60,163 bases of DNA from Bacteroidota bacterium (lineage in GTDB: Bacteria > Bacteroidota > Bacteroidia > AKYH767-A > OLB10). Where the stretch lies: contig JAHEKC010000002.1 in the NCBI GenBank assembly GCA_024638565.1, positions 1-60,163 on the forward strand. The letters are read 5' to 3'. Positions 1 through 9,826 of the stretch are shown piece by piece. The notes below the pieces were generated by a model. It was not told where the DNA came from, ran no database searches, and saw only the letters and a list, made by a program, of their open reading frames with translations. The translations under genes and the position numbers were made by a program. Numbering within the stretch: position 1 is the stretch's first letter; every line of letters begins with the position of its first letter.

Positions 1-1
1 C

Positions 2-1075
2 AAACCACGCAGGGACAGCTCAACGGGCAGCAGGACACGAAGGGACGACCAGCCGGGAAAAGACAAACGACGGAAAGAATATAAAAGCAGGACACGAAGG
101 GACGACCAGCCGGGAAAAGACACGCGACGGAAAGAATATAAAAGCAGGACCCGAAGGGACGATGCCCCGGGCAGCAAACCTCGCAGGGACAGCTCAACGG
201 GCAGCAGGACACGGGGAGACGCAGGTAGCGAAACACGCCGCGGTGATTTCAAAAGCAGCCGGTCGCGGCAACGCCCTTCAAAGCCTAATTCACCACGCGG
301 GCATAAGACCTTTTCCACGCTGCCGCCCAGGCCCGAAGAAGGCCCCGTAAGGCTGAACAGGTATATCGCCAATGCAGGCATCTGTTCGCGCCGCGAGGCC
401 GATGAACTGATCTCCGCTGGGCTGGTTTCCATAAACGGCACCATCGTGACCCAGCTCGGCACCAAGGTCGCACCCGGTGACGAAGTGCGCTATAACAATG
501 TACGGCTTCGCGGTGAAAAGCCGGTATATGTGCTGCTAAACAAGCCCAAGGACTTTATCACCACGGTGGACGACCCCGACAAGCGCAATACGGTCATGCT
601 ACTTGTCGAAAAGGCCTGCAAGGAACGCATATACCCGGTGGGGCGCCTTGACCGCAACACGACAGGAGTCCTGTTGTTTACGAACGACGGCGATCTTGCA
701 CGCAAGCTTACGCACCCTTCGTCGAACGTACACAAGATCTATCATGTTGGACTCGATCGCAAACTGAACCCCGAAGACCTCAAGCGGATCAGCGAAGGCA
801 TAAGGCTCGAGGACGGAATGATCAAACCTGACGAGGTTGCCTTTGCGCACGAATCCGACAAGTCGCAGATCGGGATCAGGCTGCATTCCGGCAAGAACCG
901 CATTGTACGGCGGATTTTCGAATCCCTCGGGTACGATATTCGAAAACTGGATCGCGTGGATTTTGCGGGCCTTTCGAAAAAAGATCTGCCGCGCGGCCGG
1001 TGGCGGCACCTGAACGAAATGGAGATTGCCGCATTGCATATGCTGGAGGACAAAAAGAAGAAACAGGCCAATTGA
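2..1075 (+). CDS. rluB: Ribosomal large-subunit pseudouridine synthase (RsuA/RluB family), 5'-truncated at window edge, with long basic low-complexity N-terminal extension
   Basis: Frame is open from nt 2 with no stop up to the S4 domain (RLNRYIANAGICSRREADELISAGLVSING) and catalytic core (YPVGRLDRNTTGVLLFTNDGDLARKLTHPS). The ORF track starts at an internal GTG (446) and so cuts off the S4 domain. Confidence 0.9.
   Translation, partial: KPRRDSSTGSRTRRDDQPGKDKRRKEYKSRTRRDDQPGKDTRRKEYKSRTRRDDAPGSKPRRDSSTGSRTRGDAGSETRRGDFKSSRSRQRPSKPNSPRGHKTFSTLPPRPEEGPVRLNRYIANAGICSRREADELISAGLVSINGTIVTQLGTKVAPGDEVRYNNVRLRGEKPVYVLLNKPKDFITTVDDPDKRNTVMLLVEKACKERIYPVGRLDRNTTGVLLFTNDGDLARKLTHPSSNVHKIYHVGLDRKLNPEDLKRISEGIRLEDGMIKPDEVAFAHESDKSQIGIRLHSGKNRIVRRIFESLGYDIRKLDRVDFAGLSKKDLPRGRWRHLNEMEIAALHMLEDKKKKQAN
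30..171 (+). repeat. 57-bp tandem repeat (about 2.5 units) encoding SRTRRDDQPGKDxRRKEYK within the RluB-like extension
   Basis: gcaggacacgaagggacgaccagccgggaaaagacaaacgacggaaagaatataaaa recurs at 30, 87 and 144 (exact 57-bp period). A 32-bp direct repeat cgcagggacagctcaacgggcagcaggacacg also occurs at 8-39 and 182-213. Confidence 0.9.
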
Positions 1076-1082
1076 CAGCCCC

Positions 1083-2192
1083 ATGCGCACCTGGCCATTT
1101 GCATTGTGTTTCATTTGCCTGTTTTCCGGCCCCGCGGCAGGCCAGGGCAGTGCCATCGAAGTTCTTGCGGGGAAACTGACCGCGGGGCTGAACGGCGATT
1201 CTGCGAAATTGCGTGCCCTGCACGACTGGGTGGCCAGCCATATCGCTTATGATTATAAAAAATTTCAGTCAGGCAGATGGCGTTTACAAAGGGCGCAGGA
1301 CGCTCCGGATCCCAGCCAGGCTGCCGGACAGGTATACCGTTCCCGCAAGGCGGTATGTGAGGGATATGCCAACCTCCTCCAGGCCATGGGCCGCATGGCA
1401 GGAATCCGGATGGCTGTTATCGACGGCCAGGGGCGGCCGGAGGCGGGCACCGTTTTCGCGCACGGATGGAATGCCGCCTGGATCGACGGAAAGTGGTGGC
1501 TGCTGGATGTCACCTGGGCGGCAGGTGGTGTGGACCTTGCCAAGGAGCGGTTTGTGCCGCGCTATGACGATACGTATTTCCTGATGGCTCCGGAAACGTT
1601 TATCCTTTCCCACTATCCCGCGGATCCGGCATGGCAGCTGCTTCCCAATCCTGTTACGCGGCGTGAATTCGAAGCCGGCCATTTCAGGGACCTCATGGAT
1701 GGCGCATTCGCCTATTCCGATACGCTTGCCCTTTACGCGGAGACGGACAGCCTGATTCGCATGATGGCTTCCCTGCGCAGGACCATAGATTTCGATCCGG
1801 GCAACAGCGTGGCGAAAAAGAACCTGGAGTCCATGCTCAACTTCATGGAGAACATGCGTATGGATGAAGCCAACCGGATGGCTGACGCTGCAGTGAAGGC
1901 ATACAATGAATGTGTGAGCATGGTCAACAGCGCCAGGCAGGGAAATGACACCCGCCTGCTTGATGACAACGAAGAAAGACTGCGCGGGCTGCTGGCATCC
2001 AGCAGGGTGTCGCTAGGGGAGGCTATTGCTGTATATGAAACGATTCGGTTTACCGACAGCGGCAATGATGCCATCCTGAAAAAGAATGTGGCCAACATGC
2101 ATAACAACATCCGGGCGCTTGGCGAGATGGAGAAGTACCTGGACAGGTATTTCAGTGCACCCCCTTCAGGTCGAAAAAGGATGCTGCACTAA
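1083..2192 (+). CDS. Transglutaminase-like domain secreted protein
   Basis: Signal peptide MRTWPFALCFICLFSGPAAGQG; C-H-D triad context SRKAVCEGYANL / FAHGWNAAWIDGKWWLLDVTW. Confidence 0.8.
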   Translation: MRTWPFALCFICLFSGPAAGQGSAIEVLAGKLTAGLNGDSAKLRALHDWVASHIAYDYKKFQSGRWRLQRAQDAPDPSQAAGQVYRSRKAVCEGYANLLQAMGRMAGIRMAVIDGQGRPEAGTVFAHGWNAAWIDGKWWLLDVTWAAGGVDLAKERFVPRYDDTYFLMAPETFILSHYPADPAWQLLPNPVTRREFEAGHFRDLMDGAFAYSDTLALYAETDSLIRMMASLRRTIDFDPGNSVAKKNLESMLNFMENMRMDEANRMADAAVKAYNECVSMVNSARQGNDTRLLDDNEERLRGLLASSRVSLGEAIAVYETIRFTDSGNDAILKKNVANMHNNIRALGEMEKYLDRYFSAPPSGRKRMLH

Positions 2193-2196
2193 TCCA

Positions 2197-4149
2197 TCAC
2201 CGCACCACAACCACACCTAGAAACCTGGAAATTTCGGCGATGATCATGTCGTATTTCTGTTGCTTACGCAGGTTCTCGTCAATATCTTCGCCGTCCTTTT
2301 GCATTTGCATGATGTGCTCCCGGTTCTCGTTCCTCAGTTTAATGACTCGCTTCAGCTTGAGATGGTAAATGGGGCTCAGCACGGCCTGCTGGAAATTAAA
2401 TTCCTCTGTCTTTACGAAAATCCCTTTCCGCTCCCAATCGTCGAGGCCATACCGTGACGACAGGAAGTTGACTGCCGCCTTGCGGATGCCGTCCTCATGG
2501 TGGTTCTTCAATTCGTCCAGCACTTGCCTGAATTCAGTCGTTTCCGCATTTGAGAAATATGAAAAGATACCCGCCAGCAGCTCGTCGTCAAACCCGATAC
2601 CGTCCATCATCAGCTCATTCACCAGCACGTCGCGCGTTTTCATCTTCTGGCTGACGGTGCGCCCCTCGGGATCCTTTGCAGGCAGCTCCACATCGCGGTC
2701 ACCGTAATTGAGCAGGATGCGGATGATCTCAGATTCCTGGCTGCCGGAATGGTCGTCTGACGGTGCAGGCTGCTCCTGCTTTTCCGGCTCCGGCAACAGG
2801 TCTTCCGTCTCCTGCTTCAGATCCCGGGTTGCATTGCGCGTGAACTGCTGCCGCCGTGTCTTATTCAACTCCATCATGAGCGTCTGCTCGGTCACCTCGA
2901 GCATGCGCGCACACTGCTTGATATACAGCTCGCGGGTGATGGCATCCGGTATGCGGGCTATGGTTTGCACGATTTCCCTGATCAGGCCTGACATGCCCAC
3001 CGGGTCTCCTGCCACCTCGTCAAGCAGCAGGGAAGTCTTGAAACGGATAAAATCCTGCTTATGCTCCGAAAGGAAGGCCGCGATCTCCGTGCTTCCATGC
3101 GACCTTGCGAATGAATCCGGATCCTGCCCTTCCGGGAACAACACCACCTTTACATTCAGCCCCTCTTCCAGGATAAGGTCAATGCCACGCATGGATGCCT
3201 TGATGCCGGCGGGATCACTGTCGAACAGGATCGTGATGTTCTTCGTGTACCTCCCGATAAGCCTGATCTGGTCCTGGGTCAGCGAGGTGCCTGAACTGGC
3301 TACTACATTTTCCACACCTTCCTGGTGCATCGACAGCACATCCGTATATCCCTCCACCAGGAAACACTCATCTTTCACCGCCATGGGCTTGCGCGCCAGG
3401 TGCATGGCATACAGGATCCGGCTCTTGTGATATATTTCCGTTTCGGGCGAGTTGATATACTTGGGTGCCCGCGCATTCTTCCGCAATATGCGGGCTCCGA
3501 ATGCGATCACCTTCCCCGTGAGGTTATGAATAGGGAAAGTGACGCGTCCCCGGAACCGGTCATGAACAACACCGTCTTCGCGGCGTACCACCAGGCCGGT
3601 CTTTTCGAGCAGCTCCAGGCTATAGCCTTCTTCACCGGCCTTCTGCACCAGCGCATTGCCTTTATCCGGTGCCAGTCCCAGCTGGAACCTTTCAATGGTC
3701 TGGTCGGTAAACCCACGCTCCCGGAAGTAGGTGAGTCCTGTGGATTTCCCTTCTTCGGAATGATGAAGATGCTCGTGGTAAAAGCGTGCCGCGAATGAGG
3801 AAACCAGGAAAAGGCTTTCACGTTCCTGCTGCTCCTCTGCCGAACGCTGCCTCGTGGCATCCTCCTCCACCTCTATATTATATTTCGCGGCGAGGAATTT
3901 CAGCGCTTCCGGGTAGCTATAGTGCTCATGCTCCATGATGAAATTCACGGTGCTTCCCGCCTTGCCGCAACCAAAACACTTGTATATCCCCTTGGTGGGC
4001 GAAACGCTGAACGACGGCGTTTTCTCGTTATGAAAAGGACATAATCCCACCAGGTTGGAACCCCGCTTCTTCATATGCACGAAGTCCTGGATCACCTCTT
4101 CAATCCGTGCGGTATCCAGGACCTGGCGTATGGTATTCTGGGAAATCAT
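2197..4149 (-). CDS. dnaG: DNA primase
   Basis: CHC2 zinc finger CPFHNEKTPSFSVSPTKGIYKCFGCGKAG; TOPRIM motifs EGYTDVLSMHQ and FDSDPAG. Confidence 0.97.
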   Translation of the reverse strand: MISQNTIRQVLDTARIEEVIQDFVHMKKRGSNLVGLCPFHNEKTPSFSVSPTKGIYKCFGCGKAGSTVNFIMEHEHYSYPEALKFLAAKYNIEVEEDATRQRSAEEQQERESLFLVSSFAARFYHEHLHHSEEGKSTGLTYFRERGFTDQTIERFQLGLAPDKGNALVQKAGEEGYSLELLEKTGLVVRREDGVVHDRFRGRVTFPIHNLTGKVIAFGARILRKNARAPKYINSPETEIYHKSRILYAMHLARKPMAVKDECFLVEGYTDVLSMHQEGVENVVASSGTSLTQDQIRLIGRYTKNITILFDSDPAGIKASMRGIDLILEEGLNVKVVLFPEGQDPDSFARSHGSTEIAAFLSEHKQDFIRFKTSLLLDEVAGDPVGMSGLIREIVQTIARIPDAITRELYIKQCARMLEVTEQTLMMELNKTRRQQFTRNATRDLKQETEDLLPEPEKQEQPAPSDDHSGSQESEIIRILLNYGDRDVELPAKDPEGRTVSQKMKTRDVLVNELMMDGIGFDDELLAGIFSYFSNAETTEFRQVLDELKNHHEDGIRKAAVNFLSSRYGLDDWERKGIFVKTEEFNFQQAVLSPIYHLKLKRVIKLRNENREHIMQMQKDGEDIDENLRKQQKYDMIIAEISRFLGVVVVR

Positions 4150-4165
4150 GGATGGGTCAGTAAAG

Positions 4166-4173
4166 CAAAGGTA
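4166..4173 (-). promoter_or_regulatory. Possible Bacteroidota -7 promoter element (TAnnTTTG) upstream of dnaG
   Basis: Minus strand reads TACCTTTG, 16 nt upstream of the dnaG ATG. No convincing -33 TTTG element was seen. Confidence 0.35.
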
Positions 4174-4301
4174 CTTATTCCGGTGTCATGACTCTAGTAC
4201 CGGGGTGCCGGGCTGCGCAGGGAAAACCAGTGGCGGTAGCAGCGGTCCTTCCGCTGGCTGCTGCATCCGGGCACCGACACGTTCAACCGATTTCCGGTAT
4301 C

Positions 4302-5309
4302 TCAATTTGCCTCCACCAGTGGTTTCCGCCGTCCGGGAATCCGCTTTTCCTTTGGCAGGTGCATGTGGATAAAAGCCGCTATGCGGTCGTAGTATTTTTT
4401 CCGTTCGGCTGCGTCCTGTGATATATGATCCTTCCTGAATACGACCCATTCCTTGTTCACCGATGCACAGGCTTCGTACAGCACACCGGTAGACCGGAAG
4501 TCGAGCCGCTCTTCAGACAACAATGAGATGAACAAGGCCGGGTCACGAAGGCGCCGAACCGCCTCCTTTCCACTTACCGCTTCAGGCTCCACGCTGGTTT
4601 GCTTTTCGAACTTACGTTTCATGAGGGGCAGGAACAATTCGCCGGCCGCCCCGTATTTCCCGGCTGCATAATCATGGATATACCTGTCAAGGTCAAGGAA
4701 CGGATTTTGCGCGACTACGACATCCACGGCCGTGTCCCGCGCGGACTCCAGCGCCGCCACGGCGCCCGTGCCGTTGCCCATAAGTATAATGTCACCCGTG
4801 TATGGCAACCCGGAAAGTGCCTCCACGAATTGCAGCACGTCAGCGGCGGCCTGCCGGCCCCATGCATAGCATTCCCCTTGACTCGACCCCATCATCCGCA
4901 TGTCGGCCAGGCAGCAGGCCAGCCCGCGTGCCCACAGCTCGGAGGCAGCGGTGAGGTAGTCGATCCTGCTTTCCCTGATGTCAGGTATCATCAATACCAC
5001 GGGCCTGGCTTCACCCGTATCCCGGACAAACCATCCTGTCATCTGCACGCTGTCATCCGACAATACGAATACCGGTTCGGCATCCAGTGCCAGTTCTTCC
5101 GGTCTGAAAAGGAATAGCTGGCCGGGTGCCGCTTCACCGGCCCGGACCTTTTGCTCGTATTCAATCTGCATGGATCGCATAAACAGGGAATCGCGCCGGA
5201 CCGGGTACATGAGCTCCGATAATGAAAAATAGGACATGGATAGCACGGCGGTCACCAACACGAGCAATGCAATTACCAGGTACAGGGCATGCCTTACTGA
5301 CAGCTTCAT
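4302..5309 (-). CDS. Alpha/beta-hydrolase-fold membrane-anchored protein, probably non-catalytic
   Basis: N-terminal TM segment and fold pattern (VVLMIPDIRESRIDYLTAASELWARGLACCLADMRMMGSSQG). The elbow reads GNGTG instead of GxSxG. Confidence 0.75.
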   Translation of the reverse strand: MKLSVRHALYLVIALLVLVTAVLSMSYFSLSELMYPVRRDSLFMRSMQIEYEQKVRAGEAAPGQLFLFRPEELALDAEPVFVLSDDSVQMTGWFVRDTGEARPVVLMIPDIRESRIDYLTAASELWARGLACCLADMRMMGSSQGECYAWGRQAAADVLQFVEALSGLPYTGDIILMGNGTGAVAALESARDTAVDVVVAQNPFLDLDRYIHDYAAGKYGAAGELFLPLMKRKFEKQTSVEPEAVSGKEAVRRLRDPALFISLLSEERLDFRSTGVLYEACASVNKEWVVFRKDHISQDAAERKKYYDRIAAFIHMHLPKEKRIPGRRKPLVEAN

Positions 5310-5314
5310 GGCAT

Positions 5315-6289
5315 TCAGTATTGTCTTTCCGTCGTGAACTTTACCAGCTCCTCGAGTGAACGCTTGTACGGGCTGTCCGGCCAGGTGCGCAGCAGCGCGA
5401 ATGTCTCATCCCTGAACGCGGCCATGCGTGAACGTGCATAATCGATGCCGCCGTGACCGCGGATAAACGTCAGCACCTCACTCACCGACTTTTCATCATC
5501 CTTCTTCTTTTTGATGATGTTGATGACTTTCCGTTTTTCGCCGCTTCCGGCCTTGCTCAATGCGTGGATCAGCGGCAGGGTCATTTTGCTTTCCTTGATG
5601 TCTATGCCCCTGGGCTTCCCTGTCCGTTCACTTTTTTCGAAGTCAAAAAGGTCATCCTTGATCTGGAAGGCAATACCCGCTTTCTCACCGAACAGGCGCA
5701 TGGTCTCTACTTCCTGCTCACCGGCTCCCGCTGAGCTGGCGCCCACCGCACAGCAAGATGCAATTAGCGATGCTGTCTTCTGCCTGATAATATCGAAGTA
5801 AATCTCCTCATCGATGTCGAGGCGACGTGCCTTTTCAATCTGCAGCAGCTCGCCCTCGCTCATCTCCCTTACGGCGTTGGATACAATTTCGAGTAGCGTG
5901 TATTCTTTGTTGGCAACGGATATCAGCAGCCCGCGCGACAGCAGGTAGTCACCCACCAGCACGGCAATCTTGTTTTTCCAGAGTGCATTTATGGAGAAGA
6001 AACCCCTGCGGAGGTTGGAATCATCCACCACGTCATCATGTACAAGCGTAGCCGTATGCAGCAGCTCAATCAGGGATGCACCTGTATAAGATGATTCCCT
6101 GATGCCGCCACACATCCCCGCGGTGAGGAATACGAACATGGGCCGCATCTGCTTGCCCTTGCGCTTAACGATGTAATGCATGATCTTGTCCAGCAGGGGC
6201 GTCCTGCTGCGCATGGCCTGGTGGAACTTTTTCTCGAAAAGCGCCATTTCCCTGCTGATAGGTTCCTTTATGGCCCCGAGTTCACGCAC
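5315..6289 (-). CDS. Polyprenyl (octaprenyl/heptaprenyl-type) diphosphate synthase
   Basis: FARM LVHDDVVDDSNLRRG and SARM FQIKDDLFDFEKSERTGKPRGIDIKESKMTLPLI. Confidence 0.93.
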   Translation of the reverse strand: MRELGAIKEPISREMALFEKKFHQAMRSRTPLLDKIMHYIVKRKGKQMRPMFVFLTAGMCGGIRESSYTGASLIELLHTATLVHDDVVDDSNLRRGFFSINALWKNKIAVLVGDYLLSRGLLISVANKEYTLLEIVSNAVREMSEGELLQIEKARRLDIDEEIYFDIIRQKTASLIASCCAVGASSAGAGEQEVETMRLFGEKAGIAFQIKDDLFDFEKSERTGKPRGIDIKESKMTLPLIHALSKAGSGEKRKVINIIKKKKDDEKSVSEVLTFIRGHGGIDYARSRMAAFRDETFALLRTWPDSPYKRSLEELVKFTTERQY

Positions 6290-6347
6290 CGGGTAAAAGT
6301 AGGAATTGTTCGGGGCCTGCCGGCCGATGGCTGTTTGCAGACTGCGG

Positions 6348-7532
6348 CTAACCTTTTACAGGTGCCCGTCGCATCACGAAATAGATCACCACGCCAATGG
6401 TACCCGCCGCGGAAATCATGAATGCTGCCAGGGGACCGAGTGTCATCCATGCCAGCCCGGTCCAGGCGCTTGCCGCGATGGCAGCCAGGCTCGATGTACT
6501 GTTATACAATCCCAGTGCCCTTCCACGATCACCGGATGTACACAGGTTGGCGATAAGTGCCCGGGAGGCAGGCTCGAAGCAGGCAGCATAGCCGGCATAT
6601 AGCGTGAACAGGACGAGAAACACCGGAAGCGATGAGGCAAATCCTACCATGGCATACACGGCGGTGAATAACACCAGACCCGCCGCCACCACACGCCTGG
6701 TGCCGATGCGGTCAGCTAGCAAACCCGCCGGCCAGGCAACCAGCGCATAGATCATGTTGTAGAATATATATGCGCCAATCATTTGCGTATCGCTGAAACC
6801 GCGTTCCTTGACAAACAGCAACAGGAAGACATCCGAGCTGTTTAACAGGGCAAAGGCCGTCAGGCCTGCCACGGCTGCACGGTAATCGCTTCGTGCCATC
6901 TTCCAGTACCTGAAAAAGGACAGCAGTCCCGGCCTGGCAACTGAAACGCCGTGGTTTGGTTTCTCCCTGACCAGGAAGGTACACAGCAGTGCCAGCAAAC
7001 CGGGAATGAAGGCGATGGCGATCACTTCGCGGTAACGACCCGGGTTTTCATGCAGGTACCAAAGGGCGATGGCGGGCCCCAGCACGGCACCGGCCGTATC
7101 CATGGCGCGATGCAGCCCGAAAACACGGGCACGGGTTTCCGGCGCCGACTCCTGCGCGAGCATGGCATCACGCGCCGCCGTACGCACCCCTTTCCCGATA
7201 CGGTCTGACACACGAGCCATGAAAACCGGGAATGAAGTCGTGAACACCACCAGTACCCCACGCGCTGCAGCTGACACCGCATAGCCCGCCCGTACAAACG
7301 GCAGCCGCCGCCCGGTGAGATCAGACCAGTGTCCGAAATACCCCTTGCCCAGGCCCGCCACCGCTTCTGCGACGCCTTCCAGCAGCCCGATCAGAAAAAA
7401 GCTGAAACCAATGGTCTTGAGGTAAACCGGCATGACCGGGTACAGCAGTTCGCTGGCCATATCGTTGAAAAGACTTACAACAGACAGCATCCATACTGTC
7501 CGGGTAATTACGCGCCTGCGCGCTTCCTTCAT
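6348..7532 (-). CDS. MFS transporter
   Basis: About 12 hydrophobic segments; motif GKGYFGHWSDLTGRRLPFV and DRIGKGVRTAARDAMLAQE. The start overlaps the rlmN stop (ATGA). Confidence 0.85.
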   Translation of the reverse strand: MKEARRRVITRTVWMLSVVSLFNDMASELLYPVMPVYLKTIGFSFFLIGLLEGVAEAVAGLGKGYFGHWSDLTGRRLPFVRAGYAVSAAARGVLVVFTTSFPVFMARVSDRIGKGVRTAARDAMLAQESAPETRARVFGLHRAMDTAGAVLGPAIALWYLHENPGRYREVIAIAFIPGLLALLCTFLVREKPNHGVSVARPGLLSFFRYWKMARSDYRAAVAGLTAFALLNSSDVFLLLFVKERGFSDTQMIGAYIFYNMIYALVAWPAGLLADRIGTRRVVAAGLVLFTAVYAMVGFASSLPVFLVLFTLYAGYAACFEPASRALIANLCTSGDRGRALGLYNSTSSLAAIAASAWTGLAWMTLGPLAAFMISAAGTIGVVIYFVMRRAPVKG

Positions 7533-8575
7533 GCAACGTTGGGTTTGTTGGCCAGCTGCCCGCAAGCGGCATCTATGTCCTTGCCCCTGCTCTTCCGCAG
7601 GTTTACCTGCATGCCGCGGCTACGGAGCAAGTCTGAAAAGGCCAGCGTGGCTTCGGGTGATGACTTTTCGAATGACACACCGTCAACAGGATTGTATTCG
7701 ATCAGGTTCACCTTGCACGGGACCTTGTGAGCGAAATTCATCAGGTTGCGGGCATCCGCCCGGCTGTCATTGAATCCCGCGAACAGGATATACTCGAATG
7801 TAAGCCCGCGCCGTGTCTTGCGGTGATAATACTGCAAAGCCGCGGCAAGTGCCTCCAGGTTATTCTGTTCGTTGATGGGCATGATGGCGTTGCGCTTTTC
7901 GTCGTCCGCGGCATGCAGTGAAAGTGCGAGATTGCACTTAACCCCGTCATCGGCAAGCTTCATGATCATCCTGGCGACACCTGCGGTTGACAATGTCACC
8001 CTCCGCGGGGCCATTTCAAGTCCCTGCGGGGAGGTAATATGGTCTATGGCGGTGGTTACATGGCGATAGTTGAGCAGCGGCTCCCCCATGCCCATGAAGA
8101 CGATGTTGGACAACGGATGGCCGAGCTTTTCTTCCGCCTGCCTTCTCAGCCAGACCACCTGGTCATAAATCTCTCCCGGTTCCAGGTTACGCATGCGTTT
8201 CATCGCACCCGTGGCACAGAAGGTACATGTAAGGCTGCAACCGACCTGTGATGATACACAGGCCGTCATCCTGTCACGCGCAGGGATCAGCACCCCTTCG
8301 ACCAGGTGACCGTCATGCAGCCGGAATCCTGCCTTTACCGTGCCGTCGCTGCTTTGCTGCGTGATCTCCGGAATGGCGGGATGCCATTCGAAATGCCTGT
8401 CCAGCATCCGCCGCACTTCCAGCGACAGGCTGGTCATCTCATCGAATGACACAGCGGATTTCTTCCATATCCATTCCCATACCTGGCGCGCGCGAAACTT
8501 CTTGTCCCCCGCCTCAAGGAAGAAGGTCTCTAAATCAGCGAGTCCCGTCTGGCGAATGTCCCTCTTGTCTGCCAT
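7529..8575 (-). CDS. rlmN: 23S rRNA (adenine2503-C2)/tRNA methyltransferase RlmN
   Basis: Radical SAM motif CSLTCTFCATGAMKRMRNLEPGEIYDQV; NIVFMGMGEPLLNY. Start set at MADKRDIRQTGL; the upstream extension in the ORF track is antisense to the neighbouring gene. Confidence 0.95.
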   Translation of the reverse strand: MADKRDIRQTGLADLETFFLEAGDKKFRARQVWEWIWKKSAVSFDEMTSLSLEVRRMLDRHFEWHPAIPEITQQSSDGTVKAGFRLHDGHLVEGVLIPARDRMTACVSSQVGCSLTCTFCATGAMKRMRNLEPGEIYDQVVWLRRQAEEKLGHPLSNIVFMGMGEPLLNYRHVTTAIDHITSPQGLEMAPRRVTLSTAGVARMIMKLADDGVKCNLALSLHAADDEKRNAIMPINEQNNLEALAAALQYYHRKTRRGLTFEYILFAGFNDSRADARNLMNFAHKVPCKVNLIEYNPVDGVSFEKSSPEATLAFSDLLRSRGMQVNLRKSRGKDIDAACGQLANKPNVA

Positions 8576-8648
8576 ATCCGCCAAAGATAACGGGTGGCGA
8601 CGGAAGGCGGATGGCCGGTGGCCATGCGATTTCGTATTCTTGCCCCGG

Positions 8649-9803
8649 ATGCGATACCTCACCGCCGACTGGCTTTTCACCGGGGAAGGGACGCCCCTGC
8701 AAGATGCTGTGCTGGAGGTTGCTGATGACGGCACGGTAGCTGGCATCTCCCATGAAGCCGTGAATGCGGAAAAGTACAATGGCGTCCTGTGTCCCGGTTT
8801 CGTCAATGCGCATTGCCACCTGGAGCTGTCCGGCATGAAAGGACGAATCCCGGAAAAAACAGGCCTGCCGGATTTCCTGGGCGCCGTGATGAGCGAGCGG
8901 CACCGCGACATGGATGATGTCATGGCCATGGAATCCGCGGAAGGTGAAATGATCGATGCAGGAATCGTTGCCCTATGCGACATCAGCAATAATGACACCT
9001 CCTTCTCCCTGAAACACGAGGGCAGGATGGCGTACCATACCTTCCTGGAGGTATTTGGCCTCGATCCACGGAAAGCAGATGATATTTATGCGCATGGCAT
9101 TGCACTTGCCGGCCGGCTGCCTGCCGGCACGGCCACCGTGACACCGCATGCGCCCTATTCCGTTTCCCCGGCGCTGTTTCGCAAAATCGCGGTTGATGCG
9201 CTGGCATCGCACAGTGTGCTTTCCGTGCACAACCAGGAATCTGCTTCAGAGGACGTTATGTTCAGCGAAGGTACTGGCGCGTTGAAGGAAATTCTTGAGT
9301 CGATGCAATTCGATCTATCCGCCATCGCCGGAACGGGAAAGCGTTCTCTGCCCTCCTGGCTGCCGCGTTTGCCCCGGAACTGCAGGCTGCTGCTGGTACA
9401 CAATATATACACTACCGAAGCCGACATCCGCTTTGCAACTGCAAGCCATGATGTTTACTGGTGCTTCTGCCCGCGTGCCAACCTGTATATCGAAAACAGG
9501 CTCCCCGACTTCGAATTATTTTCCCGGATGAATGCACGGTGTTGTATCGGCACGGATTCTTATGCATCAAACCATTCGCTTTCGATACTCGAAGAGCTGA
9601 AAGCTATTGCATCGGCAGCACCCGCCATCAGCCTTTCGCTGTTACTGCAATGGGCCACGCTGAACGGCGCAAGATTCATGGGCATCGAAAACCGGTATGG
9701 TTCATTCGCCACCGGCATGAAACCGGGGGTAAATCTCATTACGAATTTTGACGTTGAGCGTTTTCGGCTAACCGGGAAAAGTGTTGTGAAAAAGCTGGTG
9801 TAA
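8649..9803 (+). CDS. Amidohydrolase-family metal-dependent deaminase/hydrolase (COG0402-like)
   Basis: PGFVNAHCHLELSGMKG, VTPHAPYSVSPALF, SVHNQESASE and GTDSYASNHSLSILEEL metal-site pattern. Start ATG at 8649. Confidence 0.85.
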   Translation: MRYLTADWLFTGEGTPLQDAVLEVADDGTVAGISHEAVNAEKYNGVLCPGFVNAHCHLELSGMKGRIPEKTGLPDFLGAVMSERHRDMDDVMAMESAEGEMIDAGIVALCDISNNDTSFSLKHEGRMAYHTFLEVFGLDPRKADDIYAHGIALAGRLPAGTATVTPHAPYSVSPALFRKIAVDALASHSVLSVHNQESASEDVMFSEGTGALKEILESMQFDLSAIAGTGKRSLPSWLPRLPRNCRLLLVHNIYTTEADIRFATASHDVYWCFCPRANLYIENRLPDFELFSRMNARCCIGTDSYASNHSLSILEELKAIASAAPAISLSLLLQWATLNGARFMGIENRYGSFATGMKPGVNLITNFDVERFRLTGKSVVKKLV

Positions 9804-9826
9804 CGCCCGTAACCAGTGAACCGTCC

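Noticed and set aside
1-215. Short-period direct repeats resembling a CRISPR or satellite array
   Set aside because: The 57-bp units are contiguous with no unique spacers and are continuously in frame with the pseudouridine synthase CDS.
2708-3430. 240-aa plus-strand ORF
   Set aside because: Lies entirely antisense to dnaG; Ser/Arg-rich with no domain pattern.
8340-8648. N-terminal extension of the amidohydrolase ORF (and of rlmN on the other strand to 8998)
   Set aside because: The two ORF-track extensions overlap each other antisense; family-consistent starts are ATG 8649 (+) and ATG 8575 (-).
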